Part shown: positions 1 through 6,094 of the stretch, piece after piece | Position numbering within the stretch: the first letter of the stretch is position 1 | How the letters are laid out: each line of letters begins with the position of its first letter | DNA from: Bacteroidales bacterium | GTDB lineage: Bacteria; Bacteroidota; Bacteroidia; Bacteroidales; WCHB1-69 | Assembly (NCBI GenBank): GCA_031257735.1 | Contig: JAIROC010000637.1 | Location: forward strand, 1-11,129 | Direction of reading: 5' to 3' | Length of the DNA stretch: 11,129 nucleotides | Notes under the pieces: generated by a model | What the model was told of the DNA's origin: nothing | Database searches by the model: none | What the model saw: only the letters and a program-made list of their open reading frames with translations | Translations under genes and position numbers: made by a program

Positions 1-2
1 GG

Positions 3-110
3 ATTATTGATTACAATATCCGAAGCATCTACCTTTGTACGACTTCCCCATGCGTCAATAAAATAAACGCCATTTGCTGAATTATCTCCAATGACGGCAT
101 AATGCCGACT
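3..110 (-). pseudogene. Coding fragment of unknown protein, cut at a repeat end
   Basis: Read on the minus strand, one frame is open from position 110 to the left edge and looks protein-like. It contains HYAVIGDN, then GVYFIDAWGSR, then KVDASDIV. There is no start codon: the frame meets a TAA at 111-113, which lies inside a repeat terminus (108-127). The 3' part of a gene therefore appears to have been severed from its 5' part by the repeat. The gene continues beyond the window, so its C-terminus is unseen. A His-x-x-x-x-G...(V/I)xFIDAWG pattern is faintly reminiscent of papain-like folds, where His and Asp follow this way, but the fragment is too short to assign. The opposite strand frame is also open but less protein-like. 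Confidence 0.4.
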
Positions 111-139
111 TTATAGACAAACTCTAAGTAGTGTCTGTC
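108..139. repeat. Two dispersed-repeat termini back to back
   Basis: Positions 108-127 match 3856-3875 at 18 of 20 bases, the right end of the MITE-like element near 3.8 kb. Directly after it, 129-139 reads TAGTGTCTGTC, the opposite-facing end of the same repeat family; it is also found at 10964-10974 and, with one change, at 3761-3771. The arrangement suggests two insertions side by side, or one insertion that lost its interior. An 11-bp palindrome (GGCATAATGCC, 95-105) sits just to the left. Confidence 0.55.
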
Positions 140-382
140 CAAAAACTATCATACAGGTTGAAAACGTTTCGTATATTCGTCATTATGAGTTGATATATTT
201 TGTAAACAGTCAGCGTTGATATGTTGAATAATCATGTTTACATAGTATCATTTTGAATAGCATGAAATGGGATTAAACCCAAATTATGCAATAGAAAAAA
301 AGAGCAAACTTTTCCCAAAAAAATCTAATGCGTAGCGTTAGGAAAACAATAGTTGTGGATATAAGATATAAATTCATTTTTA
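140..382. other. Gene-free AT-rich stretch
   Basis: No frame on either strand looks coding. The only structure seen is the left arm of a long inverted repeat at 273-288, whose partner overlaps the end of tsaE at 497-512. The stretch probably consists of insertion debris. Confidence 0.5.
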
Positions 383-512
383 CCGGCAGAGTAGAGCGGG
401 GAGACTTATCTTGAAGTCTCTCCACTCTACTCTACCGGGGTCTGTGGGAAACTTGTCCTCCAAGGAGATTACGCCTTCTACCAATAAATCTTAATACGTA
501 ATTTGGGTTAAA
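273..512. repeat. Inverted repeat pair enclosing a hairpin (possible degenerate insertion)
   Basis: AACCCAAATTATG at 276-288 is matched in inverted orientation by CGTAATTTGGGTT at 497-509 (12 of 13 bases; 14 of 16 if extended to 273-288 and 497-512). The interval between them is gene-free and contains the hairpin at 383-438. The right arm overlaps the TAA stop of tsaE (508-510). This could be a small non-autonomous element inserted at the 3' end of tsaE, or the remains of a larger insertion sequence. No target duplication could be fixed by eye. Confidence 0.4.
383..438 (-). terminator. Long hairpin downstream of tsaE, candidate terminator
   Basis: A 25-base left arm (383-407) pairs with a 25-base right arm (414-438) around a 6-base loop, with 22 of 25 Watson-Crick matches. 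Two of the three exceptions become G-U pairs in a minus-strand transcript and the third becomes one in a plus-strand transcript. It lies 70 to 125 bases downstream of the tsaE stop, so it could end the ftcD-tsaE transcript. It has no strong U-tract, and it may instead be a palindromic repeat, since the region is rich in these. Confidence 0.45.
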
Positions 513-924
513 AAGAAAAAACACGCATCAGGTTATTATCATTTACAGATATGTATATGTTTATTGTTTCAGGAGGGAGTAGTTCTTCAATATTTTCTGC
601 CCATTCAATAAAACAATATTCTCCGCTGTACAAATATTCATCCAACCCAATATGAATGGCTTCGTCAATGTTCTTTATACGATAGAAATCAAAATGATAA
701 ATACGTCTATTGTTATCTATGACATATTCGTTTACAATGGAAAAAGTAGGACTTGAAACAGTATCACGACTATTCAATACCTTTGCAATGGATTGCATAA
801 ATGTTGTTTTTCCTGCCCCCATTTGCCCACGCAGAGCAAAAATACGGTTATCCTTATATTTTTGAAACAATGCGTGAGCAATAGCAGGCAGGTCGTCTAT
901 TGTTTTACAATCAATGTAATCCAT
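508..924 (-). CDS. tsaE: tRNA threonylcarbamoyladenosine biosynthesis ATPase TsaE
   Basis: TsaE is the P-loop ATPase that works with TsaB and TsaD to make N6-threonylcarbamoyladenosine at position 37 of ANN-decoding tRNAs, in the cytoplasm. The 138-residue length is normal for the family. Visible signatures are the Walker A loop GQMGAGKT at residues 33-40, the family motif SSPTF at 57-61, HFDFYR at 77-82 and IEWAE at 106-110, in the expected order. The ATG at 922-924 starts 6 nt after the ftcD stop, so it is probably co-transcribed with and translationally downstream of ftcD. The stop codon lies within an inverted-repeat arm (497-512), but the protein does not look truncated. Confidence 0.95.
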   Translation of the reverse strand: MDYIDCKTIDDLPAIAHALFQKYKDNRIFALRGQMGAGKTTFMQSIAKVLNSRDTVSSPTFSIVNEYVIDNNRRIYHFDFYRIKNIDEAIHIGLDEYLYSGEYCFIEWAENIEELLPPETINIYISVNDNNLMRVFSF

Positions 925-930
925 GAAATA

Positions 931-2625
931 CTATATCTTGGCATAAACCATTTTCATGATTTCACTTTCTATTTGTTGCGCTTTTTCCGCCAATTGGTCG
1001 GCTTTTTGAAGGACATTATCTACAAAATTTTTATCTTTCAAAGAAGCGGCATTAATCTTTACATTAAGATAAGCCCCCAAAATAGCAGACCGTATACACA
1101 AAACGCCAACTGCCGCATCAGTTACCGAATTAGGATTGCCAAAGTTTATCATTGCCTGACAAAGTGCAAAGGCTTCGAATGCTTTTTCCATTGTTTTGTA
1201 AGGAATTTCAATAGCATATTTTGTTGCGTTCTGAATAGCAGCTGATCGGATTTCTTTTTCGGCTTCAGTCTTCTTGGGTAAACCGAAAGCATCCATTATT
1301 TTATTGAAAGAACGAGTGTCTTCGTCTACCAAAAACAAGAGTTCATCTTTTATTCGTTGTCCTGTTTCCGCCCAAGCAGAAAACTCATTCCAACGCTCAT
1401 CCCAACCGGGCTTGTGAGCAGACAAATTAGCCACCATCGTTCCCAAAGCAGCGCCCAAAGCGCCCATATAAGCCGAAATAGAACCTCCACCGGGAGCTGG
1501 ACTTTCACTTGCAGTCTCATTGGCAAAAGCAGTACAGGTCATCTCTACCAAACGTCCTTCTTTTCTGTCTGCTTCCAAAAGATATTCAATAATTTTTTCC
1601 TTAGCGTTGAATGGTTTCAGGTCATCCAATCCCATGGATTTTACAGCTATTTTAATTATTTCAGCTTCATCTACTCCCAACGAACGATTTTGTTTTGCAA
1701 GATAATATTTTCCGGCTTCTATCAAAACTTTTTTAGGAACCAACCCCACAATTTCGCATCCCAAAACACGAATACCTCTATTGCTTGCACAACGAGAAAC
1801 TTCTTCAAAAGCAATATGTAATGGCGTTTCCGATATATTGGTGATATTCATTGAAACCTGTGCAACACCATATTCCTTAATATACCAGCCTATTGCTTTA
1901 GTTCCTTTTAATGTTCCGGGTATCATGACCTGATTACCGTTATTGTCTTTCACTATTTTTCCTGTTATGGGATTACCTTCACGTTGAGGACGCCCTTTTT
2001 CACGCACATCAAAAGCAATAGCATTTGCGCGTCGGGTAGAGGTCGTGTTGAGATTGTAATTGACAGCAATCAAAAAATCACGTGCGCCAATGGCAGTAGC
2101 GCCTGATTTGGCAACTGTTTCCGTAAAAATATTGGGACCAAAATCGGGTTTCCATTCTTGGGTGATAATTCTGTCTTTCAATCCTTCATATTCTCCCTGT
2201 CTACAATTTGCCAAGTTACGACGAATTTCTATTTTTGCCGCATTTTCATAACAGAAAACAGGAATTTCTAATTCTTTGCCTACCCGTTCTGCCAATTTGC
2301 GCGCATATTCTGCTGTTTCTTCCATGGTAATATTGGAAACAGGTACTAAAGGACACACATCCGTAGCTCCAAAACGAGGATGATCCCCTTTATGCTGACG
2401 CATATCAATCAATTCCTGTGCTTTTTTGATACATTGAAAAGCAGCTTCACAAACCTCATCGGGAGCGCCAACAAAAGTAACGACTGTTCGATTGGTAGTA
2501 ATGCCGGGATCAATATCCAACAATTTCACTCCTTCTACCTTTTCTACTTCTTTGGCGATTTGATTTATAATCTCCATATTGCGACCTTCACTAAAATTAG
2601 GCACGCATTCAATTATTTTTTTCAT
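931..2625 (-). CDS. ftcD: Glutamate formimidoyltransferase / formimidoyltetrahydrofolate cyclodeaminase, bifunctional
   Basis: This fused enzyme transfers the formimino group of N-formimino-glutamate to tetrahydrofolate (EC 2.1.2.5), then releases ammonia to give 5,10-methenyl-THF (EC 4.3.1.4), in histidine degradation and one-carbon supply. Counting from MKKIIECVPNFSEG, the protein has 564 residues. The transferase part covers about 1-330, with KGDHPRFGATD holding His82, the position of the catalytic His in the mammalian enzyme. The cyclodeaminase part covers about 360-564, with SPAPGGGS at 375-382, DEDTRSF at 434-440 and NPNSVTDAA at 497-505. The frame is open 34 codons further upstream, but that extension runs through the putative promoter and lacks homologous character, so the ATG at 2623-2625 is preferred. 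No hut genes are adjacent. Confidence 0.95.
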   Translation of the reverse strand: MKKIIECVPNFSEGRNMEIINQIAKEVEKVEGVKLLDIDPGITTNRTVVTFVGAPDEVCEAAFQCIKKAQELIDMRQHKGDHPRFGATDVCPLVPVSNITMEETAEYARKLAERVGKELEIPVFCYENAAKIEIRRNLANCRQGEYEGLKDRIITQEWKPDFGPNIFTETVAKSGATAIGARDFLIAVNYNLNTTSTRRANAIAFDVREKGRPQREGNPITGKIVKDNNGNQVMIPGTLKGTKAIGWYIKEYGVAQVSMNITNISETPLHIAFEEVSRCASNRGIRVLGCEIVGLVPKKVLIEAGKYYLAKQNRSLGVDEAEIIKIAVKSMGLDDLKPFNAKEKIIEYLLEADRKEGRLVEMTCTAFANETASESPAPGGGSISAYMGALGAALGTMVANLSAHKPGWDERWNEFSAWAETGQRIKDELLFLVDEDTRSFNKIMDAFGLPKKTEAEKEIRSAAIQNATKYAIEIPYKTMEKAFEAFALCQAMINFGNPNSVTDAAVGVLCIRSAILGAYLNVKINAASLKDKNFVDNVLQKADQLAEKAQQIESEIMKMVYAKI

Positions 2626-2673
2626 TTGAATATTAATACTATAATTTCTTATTCTGGTTTTATTTATCGGGTG

Positions 2674-2681
2674 CAAATGTA
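2674..2681 (-). promoter_or_regulatory. -7 box of ftcD promoter
   Basis: The minus strand reads TACATTTG, matching the Bacteroidota TAnnTTTG -7 element, about 49 nt upstream of the chosen ftcD start. The only nearby TTG (2694-2696) is 12 bases away, too close to be the usual -33 element, so the upstream half is unclear. This supports the shorter ftcD start. Confidence 0.55.
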
Positions 2682-2727
2682 CATAAATTTTTTCAATTAC
2701 ATACAGACGCATAAAAATTTTCTGCAA

Positions 2728-2979
2728 AATTATAAAGGAAATAAATCACAGCGCAGACGTTTTCTTTATCTCCTTTTGTAGAATAATCTGTATTTAGACA
2801 CTATTTAAACATCTTCATGCGTCAGACAATTCTCAATTTTCATCAGACCAATATCACTGTTCAGACAACAATATCAGAACTCCTGACCTGAGACAAAGTC
2901 AGAGACTAATAATAAGCGATTTATAAAAACAGTACCAATAATTGACATTGTCGCGAATAAAACTTGGCGTTGACTGAAA
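2728..2979. other. Gene-free degenerate stretch
   Basis: No coding frame is supported. TAGACACTA at 2795-2803 is a partial inverted copy of the TAGTGTYTGTC repeat end. TCAGACAA occurs at 2822-2829 and 2861-2868, with TCAGACCA at 2843-2850, suggesting a decayed dispersed repeat. CTCCTGACCTGAG at 2879-2891 is weakly palindromic. Confidence 0.4.
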
Positions 2980-3048
2980 GTCCCGCAGGGACAACACTTT
3001 ATTAACCGTATGCTTCAGCTTACGGACAGCGTAATCTCATTGGAGATT
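2980..3048. repeat. Three-hairpin palindromic repeat module
   Basis: Three short palindromes follow one another. GTCCCGCAGGGAC (2980-2992) has 5-bp arms. CCGTATGC-TTCA-GCTTACGG (3006-3025) has near-perfect 8-base arms. AATCTCATTGGAGATT (3033-3048) has perfect 6-bp arms around ATTG. Related pieces occur elsewhere in the window: a GTCCC...GGGAC palindrome at 11061-11074 and a CTCCAAGGAGATTACGCC variant at 459-476. From general knowledge, palindromes of this GTCCC-N-GGGAC type are scattered between genes in many Bacteroidales genomes. The module lies across the 3' end of the DUF6261 remnant, perhaps marking where that gene was cut. Confidence 0.55.
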
Positions 3049-3301
3049 GTGTGAGTGGTTTTTTGATAGCTTCTTCTATAGTTCCTTCTACATATTGTTT
3101 AAATTGTGTATTCAAGTCATAGAGTTTATCTAACCATGGTACCATGTTCAACAGCATAATATCCTGAATATAATTACTGCTTCTCAGGCGTGTAACAACA
3201 TTGTCAATAATAGTAGTTTCAGCGTCGTAGCCAGCGTTAACGACATCGCCATAATTATCCAGGAAGTTATTGACATGATTTGCTGCTCCTGCAATAACAG
3301 G
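3020..3301 (-). pseudogene. DUF6261-family gene fragment
   Basis: This minus-strand frame is open for 93 codons but lacks a start. Its translation contains AANHVNNFLDNYGDVVN, then YDAETTIIDNVVTRLRS, then NMVPWLDKLYDLNTQFKQ. The pattern (x-x-YG-x-V...ETT-x-I-x-x-L...W-x-x-x-L-x-x-x-N-x-x-F) fits the middle of DUF6261, a Bacteroidota-specific family of unknown function, often over 200 residues long. Both ends are missing: the N-terminal side joins the broken DUF5615 toxin in the same frame near 3301, and the C-terminal side ends in the palindromic repeat module, where the TAA at 3020-3022 lies. The last nine codons probably derive from the repeat. The family call is from memory of its conserved pattern. 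Confidence 0.6.
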
Positions 3302-3458
3302 GATTATATATCCATTCGTCAGCGCATAATTTCAAATGTCAATATCTCTTGCAGGTACGTTCAGTCCTATCAAATCTACATGATTACATTCTTCTATATA
3401 CTGAACTTAATATATTTATCAGCTTCCACGAAATATTGGCGTCAAGTAATATTTTCAT
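3302..3458 (-). pseudogene. Broken DUF5615 PIN-like toxin (VapC45-type)
   Basis: DUF5615 proteins are PIN-like nuclease toxins partnered with DUF433 antitoxins. An ATG at 3456-3458, 11 nt after the DUF433 stop, begins MKILLDANISWKL, the classic DUF5615 start with its acidic Asp. This frame ends at a TAA after 24 codons. The neighbouring frame then supplies EECNHVDLIGLNVPARDIDI, followed by TGA (3332-3334) where the family has TGG (Trp), followed by NYALTNGYII. The usual ending after GYII, an acidic nuclease motif, is replaced by DUF6261 sequence. The gene thus has a frameshift, a Trp-to-stop change and a 3' replacement, and cannot make a complete toxin. Confidence 0.78.
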
Positions 3459-3469
3459 ATTTTAAATGA

Positions 3470-3712
3470 TCACTCTGTCACCATAACTTTTGTAATTTCT
3501 TCACGTCGTGCGGCAAAAGCCAGCGCCGCCTGTATATGCACCCCTTTCAATAACGGATAATCATCCAGTATTTCCGAAACGGGAATACCTTCCGATAACC
3601 ATTGAAGAATATCGCCAACAGCGATTCTTGTTCCTTTAATACAGGGTTTTCCAAAACGGACGTCCTGGTCAATAACAATATAATCCGATATTTCCAAAAT
3701 GTTCTGTTCCAT
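3470..3712 (-). CDS. DUF433 antitoxin (VapB45-like)
   Basis: This 80-residue protein carries the DUF433 signature RFGKPCIKGTRIAVGDIL (residues 19-36), followed by a helix-rich segment ending in HIQAALAFAARREE (59-72), and is of full family length. DUF433 proteins are small winged-helix-like DNA-binding antitoxins that neutralise DUF5615 PIN-like toxins and probably autoregulate the operon. Here the gene is intact, while the toxin reading frame 11 nt downstream is broken, so it is now an orphan antitoxin. It might still act as a DNA-binding repressor or protect against homologous toxins elsewhere; that is inference. A TATCTTTG -7 box lies 25 nt upstream of its ATG. Confidence 0.88.
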   Translation of the reverse strand: MEQNILEISDYIVIDQDVRFGKPCIKGTRIAVGDILQWLSEGIPVSEILDDYPLLKGVHIQAALAFAARREEITKVMVTE

Positions 3713-3736
3713 CTTTCTAATTTTTATTTCAGGCTA

Positions 3737-3744
3737 CAAAGATA
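3737..3744 (-). promoter_or_regulatory. -7 box of the DUF433 antitoxin promoter
   Basis: The minus strand reads TATCTTTG, a full match to TAnnTTTG, 25 nt before the ATG. No TTG lies at the usual -33 distance. The MITE-like element begins only 11 bases upstream (3756), so the original -33 region may have been displaced by it. Confidence 0.55.
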
Positions 3745-3755
3745 CATGAAAATTT

Positions 3756-3879
3756 GTAATTAGTGTTTGTCTTTAATGTCGGAATAACGCCGTCATTGCG
3801 GGCTTGACCCGCAATGACGGCGTTGTTTGGACGGCGTTGATGATTACTTTTTTATACTTTATAGACAGACACTAATTAC
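3756..3879. mobile_element. MITE-like palindromic element, 124 bp
   Basis: The 20-base ends are inverted repeats (3756-3775 and 3860-3879; 18 of 20 match) carrying TAGTGTYTGTC. Inside is a perfect 17-bp inverted repeat (3786-3802 and 3808-3824) with a 5-base loop, containing GCCGTCATTGCGGG and its complement. There is no coding capacity. The outer bases form TAATTA on both sides, which could be a target duplication but is itself palindromic. It fits exactly between the WG-repeat gene stop (3882) and the DUF433 promoter, and its GC-rich stem could terminate transcription in either direction. Partial copies of the ends occur at 108-139 and 10964-10982. No transposase is present, so any movement would need one supplied in trans. 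Confidence 0.6.
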
Positions 3880-3881
3880 GG

Positions 3882-4898
3882 CTACTTTTTCTTATCCTTT
3901 TTATTTTCTTCGTCAGGATAAAAATTACCTTTCTTATCAACACGTCCCCATTTGTTGTTTAATCTTACAACAGAATAGTCATTGGCAAATGGCATTGCTA
4001 ACTCATATTTTATAGGAATGACTACAACACCTTTCGTATCAATAAATCCATATTTATCATTTAGTTTTACTTTAGCAATACCATCGGCAAAAGGCAGGGC
4101 AAAATCATATTCCAAAGAAACAACTACTGTTCCTGTTTTATCAATAAATCCCCATTTATCGTTTAATTTTACGGCGGCAAGTCCTTCGGAAAATGTCAAA
4201 GCAATATCATATTCGCAAATAATTACTTCCTTTCCTGTTTTATCAATAAATCCGTATTTGCCGTTGGTATTGTCTCCCATTCTCACTGCCGCCAAGCCTT
4301 CGGAAAAAGCCCCTGCATCATCATATTTACAAGGAATGACCTCCGTACCTGTATGATCTATAAATCCAGATTTGTTGTTTAACCTTATACAGGCTAATCC
4401 CTCAGAAAAATAACAAGCAAACTCATACTTGCAGGGAATAATTTCTTTTCCTGTCCTATCGACATAACCCCATTTATCGTTATTATTTTCCGTAATCTTC
4501 ACGGGAGCAAAACCTTCCATAAAATCCCATACGAAATCATATTTACAGGGAATTACTTCCTTTCCTGTTTTATCAATAAATCCCCATTTGACGTCTTTTC
4601 CTGTATTTACTCGAGCCAGACCTTCAGAAAAATGCCATAACTCATCATACTTGCACAATGTAATTTCTGTTCCGACAGTATCAATAAGTCCATATTTATC
4701 AGCTAATTTTACCTTTGCCAAACCATCAACAAAATGATACCCTGCATCATATTTACAGGGAATTACAATCGTTCCTGTTTTATTTGCATATCCCCATTTA
4801 CCGTCAGAAGCCTGTTCAGGATATAAGTCTTGTCCTTTACTTTGATTAACTGTTATTAGTAAGGCTAATACTGCAAGAAAAAGTACTGTTCTTTTCAT
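3882..4898 (-). CDS. Exported WG-repeat (KWG) protein
   Basis: This 338-residue protein begins with a signal peptide (MKRTVLFLAVLALLITVNQSKGQ, shown here as positions 1-23, with cleavage likely after GQ). Nine WG repeats follow, each of about 34-38 residues, with their WG/YG/SG cores at about residues 35, 69, 105, 143, 177, 215, 249, 283 and 317. A typical unit reads KWGFIDKTGKEVIPCKYD, then F-x-EGLA-x-V. The lysine-rich tail is KKDKKK. WG repeats are thought to form beta-rich repeat folds and are common in secreted Bacteroidota proteins, but no molecular function is established. Some units are nearly identical at DNA level, pointing to recent duplication or gene conversion. The stop lies 2 bases from the end of the MITE-like element. 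Confidence 0.92.
   Translation of the reverse strand: MKRTVLFLAVLALLITVNQSKGQDLYPEQASDGKWGYANKTGTIVIPCKYDAGYHFVDGLAKVKLADKYGLIDTVGTEITLCKYDELWHFSEGLARVNTGKDVKWGFIDKTGKEVIPCKYDFVWDFMEGFAPVKITENNNDKWGYVDRTGKEIIPCKYEFACYFSEGLACIRLNNKSGFIDHTGTEVIPCKYDDAGAFSEGLAAVRMGDNTNGKYGFIDKTGKEVIICEYDIALTFSEGLAAVKLNDKWGFIDKTGTVVVSLEYDFALPFADGIAKVKLNDKYGFIDTKGVVVIPIKYELAMPFANDYSVVRLNNKWGRVDKKGNFYPDEENKKDKKK
4221..4590 (-). repeat. Near-identical DNA repeats inside the WG-repeat gene
   Basis: Positions 4221-4260 and 4551-4590 match at 38 of 40 bases, and a third copy of the core lies at 4130-4158. They encode the DKTGKEVI-type part of different WG units. Such identity between distant units suggests recent copying within the gene, so unit number may vary between strains. 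Confidence 0.7.
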
Positions 4899-4972
4899 CT
4901 TCTGTTATTCTTTTCAATTATTATTGCGACGACATAATTTTCTACATTCTTCGCTTTTTATTTTTATTCCTG

Positions 4973-5004
4973 CAAAGGTACATGAAAATTTTGATATTTA
5001 CCAA
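4973..5004 (-). promoter_or_regulatory. Promoter of the WG-repeat gene
   Basis: The minus strand carries TACCTTTG (4973-4980), matching the TAnnTTTG -7 box, and a TTG (5002-5004) 21 bases upstream that fits the -33 element. This is the best complete Bacteroidota-type promoter in the window. It predicts a leader of about 65-70 nt before the ATG at 4896-4898. Confidence 0.65.
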
Positions 5005-5078
5005 TGTATGCGATAAAAAAAATTACATTATTCATTCAGTTCATTGCTCATTGTTTATAGATAATAAAGGGACTGACC

Positions 5079-5096
5079 TATTTTTGTGTATCTTTG
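5079..5096 (+). promoter_or_regulatory. -7 box(es) of the DUF4294 gene promoter
   Basis: Two overlapping-range matches to TAnnTTTG occur: TATTTTTG at 5079-5086 and TATCTTTG at 5089-5096. The second would start transcription around 5103, about 28 nt before the ATG at 5131. No well-spaced TTG was found, so the upstream element is uncertain. Confidence 0.5.
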
Positions 5097-5130
5097 CATG
5101 TAATTTATCTGTATACATAGAAAATGAATT

Positions 5131-5715
5131 ATGAAAAGAATAGTTATCGTTAATATTATATTAATCATTCTGGGAATAAATAAGATAGTAGCACAAAATA
5201 ATCCATACATTGTACCTGTGTTCATTGATGGAAAAGATACTTTACCTTGTATTACCTTACCAAATTATTTATTGATAGGATATCCTCCCAACGCAAGTAA
5301 ACGAGAAATAAATCGCTATAATAAGTTGGTTCGTAATGTTATTAAGGTCTATCCTTACGCCAGAATGGCAGCGCTGAAATTAAAAGAATATGACGACCTC
5401 CTGTCCAAAATTCCAAATACCAAAGAACAAAAACGACTGATGAAACTCGCCGAAAAACAATTGCGAAAAGAATTTGGTAAAAGTATCGAAGACCTCACTT
5501 TCTCACAGGGTATCATACTGTTAAAGTTAGTGGACAGGGAAACAAGTAAAACGACCTATCAAATCGTAGACGAATTGCGGGGGAGTTTACGCGCTTTTTT
5601 CTATCAGGCTATTGCCAAGATGTTTAAATATGATTTAAAAGGAAAATACGACCCCAAAGGAAAAGACCGTGAAATAGAAAAAATAGTCCTCATGATAGAA
5701 AGAGGAGAATTGTGA
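5131..5715 (+). CDS. DUF4294 family exported protein
   Basis: This 194-residue protein starts with a hydrophobic signal peptide (residues 1 to about 22, ending KIVAQ), so it is probably periplasmic or outer-membrane associated. The mature part resembles DUF4294, a Bacteroidota-restricted family of unknown function. Visible family-like features are a short N-terminal strand region with DGKDTLPCITLP (33-44), a basic segment RYNKLVRNVIKVYPYARMA (62-80), a helical region rich in Lys and Glu (about 83-118), and a C-terminal segment with YQIVDELRGSLRAFFYQ (143-159). A lysine-rich tail follows. It is transcribed divergently from the WG-repeat gene and convergently to the small membrane protein gene, 66 bp away. 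The start is supported by the signal peptide and a -7 box about 35 nt upstream. Confidence 0.82.
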   Translation: MKRIVIVNIILIILGINKIVAQNNPYIVPVFIDGKDTLPCITLPNYLLIGYPPNASKREINRYNKLVRNVIKVYPYARMAALKLKEYDDLLSKIPNTKEQKRLMKLAEKQLRKEFGKSIEDLTFSQGIILLKLVDRETSKTTYQIVDELRGSLRAFFYQAIAKMFKYDLKGKYDPKGKDREIEKIVLMIERGEL

Positions 5716-5781
5716 TATCAATAAAGTTTGATGTTTTGATATGCTTCATCTTACATCATGAATTTGATGCCTGCTCTTATC

Positions 5782-6090
5782 TTATTGTTCCTGTTCCTGT
5801 TCTTCTTTTTTTATGTAGGATTTATTGAAAAAAATATCTAAAGAAAATAAACCCACCATAAACAAATTAAATAAAAAACAAACTAAACCAACAACTCTAT
5901 GCAGTAGAAAGAAATAAAGAAAACACAAAACAGCCATGATAAAAAAGAATATAATTAAATATTTTTGTTTTCTTATCAGTTTCTTCCGTTTTTCTATAGA
6001 GCGAGATATTTCTTTTGCCTTTTTCGAATATACGAAAAAAAGAAAAAGGAGAATAAATATTACAAGAACAATGAAAATTATCTTTATCAT
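5782..6090 (-). CDS. Small three-helix membrane protein, unrecognised
   Basis: From the ATG at 6088-6090 this gives a 102-residue protein starting MIKIIFIVLVIF. It has three predicted membrane helices (about residues 3-20, 43-62 and 67-90), a basic loop between helices 1 and 2 (SIEKRKKLIRKQK) and a Glu/Gln-rich tail (EEQEQEQ). I do not recognise a family. The chosen start lies 4 nt after the lipoprotein stop, which suits translational coupling. An ATG at 6103-6105 (MEDKIM) overlapping the lipoprotein end is the alternative. The ATG at 6171 would overlap the lipoprotein gene by 77 bp and is less likely. A membrane partner or immunity-like protein for the upstream lipoprotein is possible but is inference only. 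Confidence 0.7.
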   Translation of the reverse strand: MIKIIFIVLVIFILLFLFFVYSKKAKEISRSIEKRKKLIRKQKYLIIFFFIMAVLCFLYFFLLHRVVGLVCFLFNLFMVGLFSLDIFFNKSYIKKEEQEQEQ

Positions 6091-6094
6091 GATT

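Noticed and set aside
793..1821. Plus-strand reading frames across ftcD and tsaE
   Set aside because: They are antisense shadows of clearly recognised genes and have no protein-like motifs.
2626..2727. Longer N-terminus for ftcD (34 extra codons)
   Set aside because: The extension covers a TAnnTTTG promoter box, and the family starts naturally at MKKIIECVPNFSEG.
2821..2900. Possible short-spaced repeat array of TCAGACAA
   Set aside because: Only two exact copies and one variant, with uneven spacing and no repeat-spacer architecture; not a CRISPR.
3982..4356. Plus-strand frame opposite the WG-repeat gene
   Set aside because: Its internal repetition simply mirrors the WG repeats on the other strand.
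5716..5781. Terminator between convergent genes
   Set aside because: No stable GC-rich stem with a T-tract could be found in this 66-bp gap.
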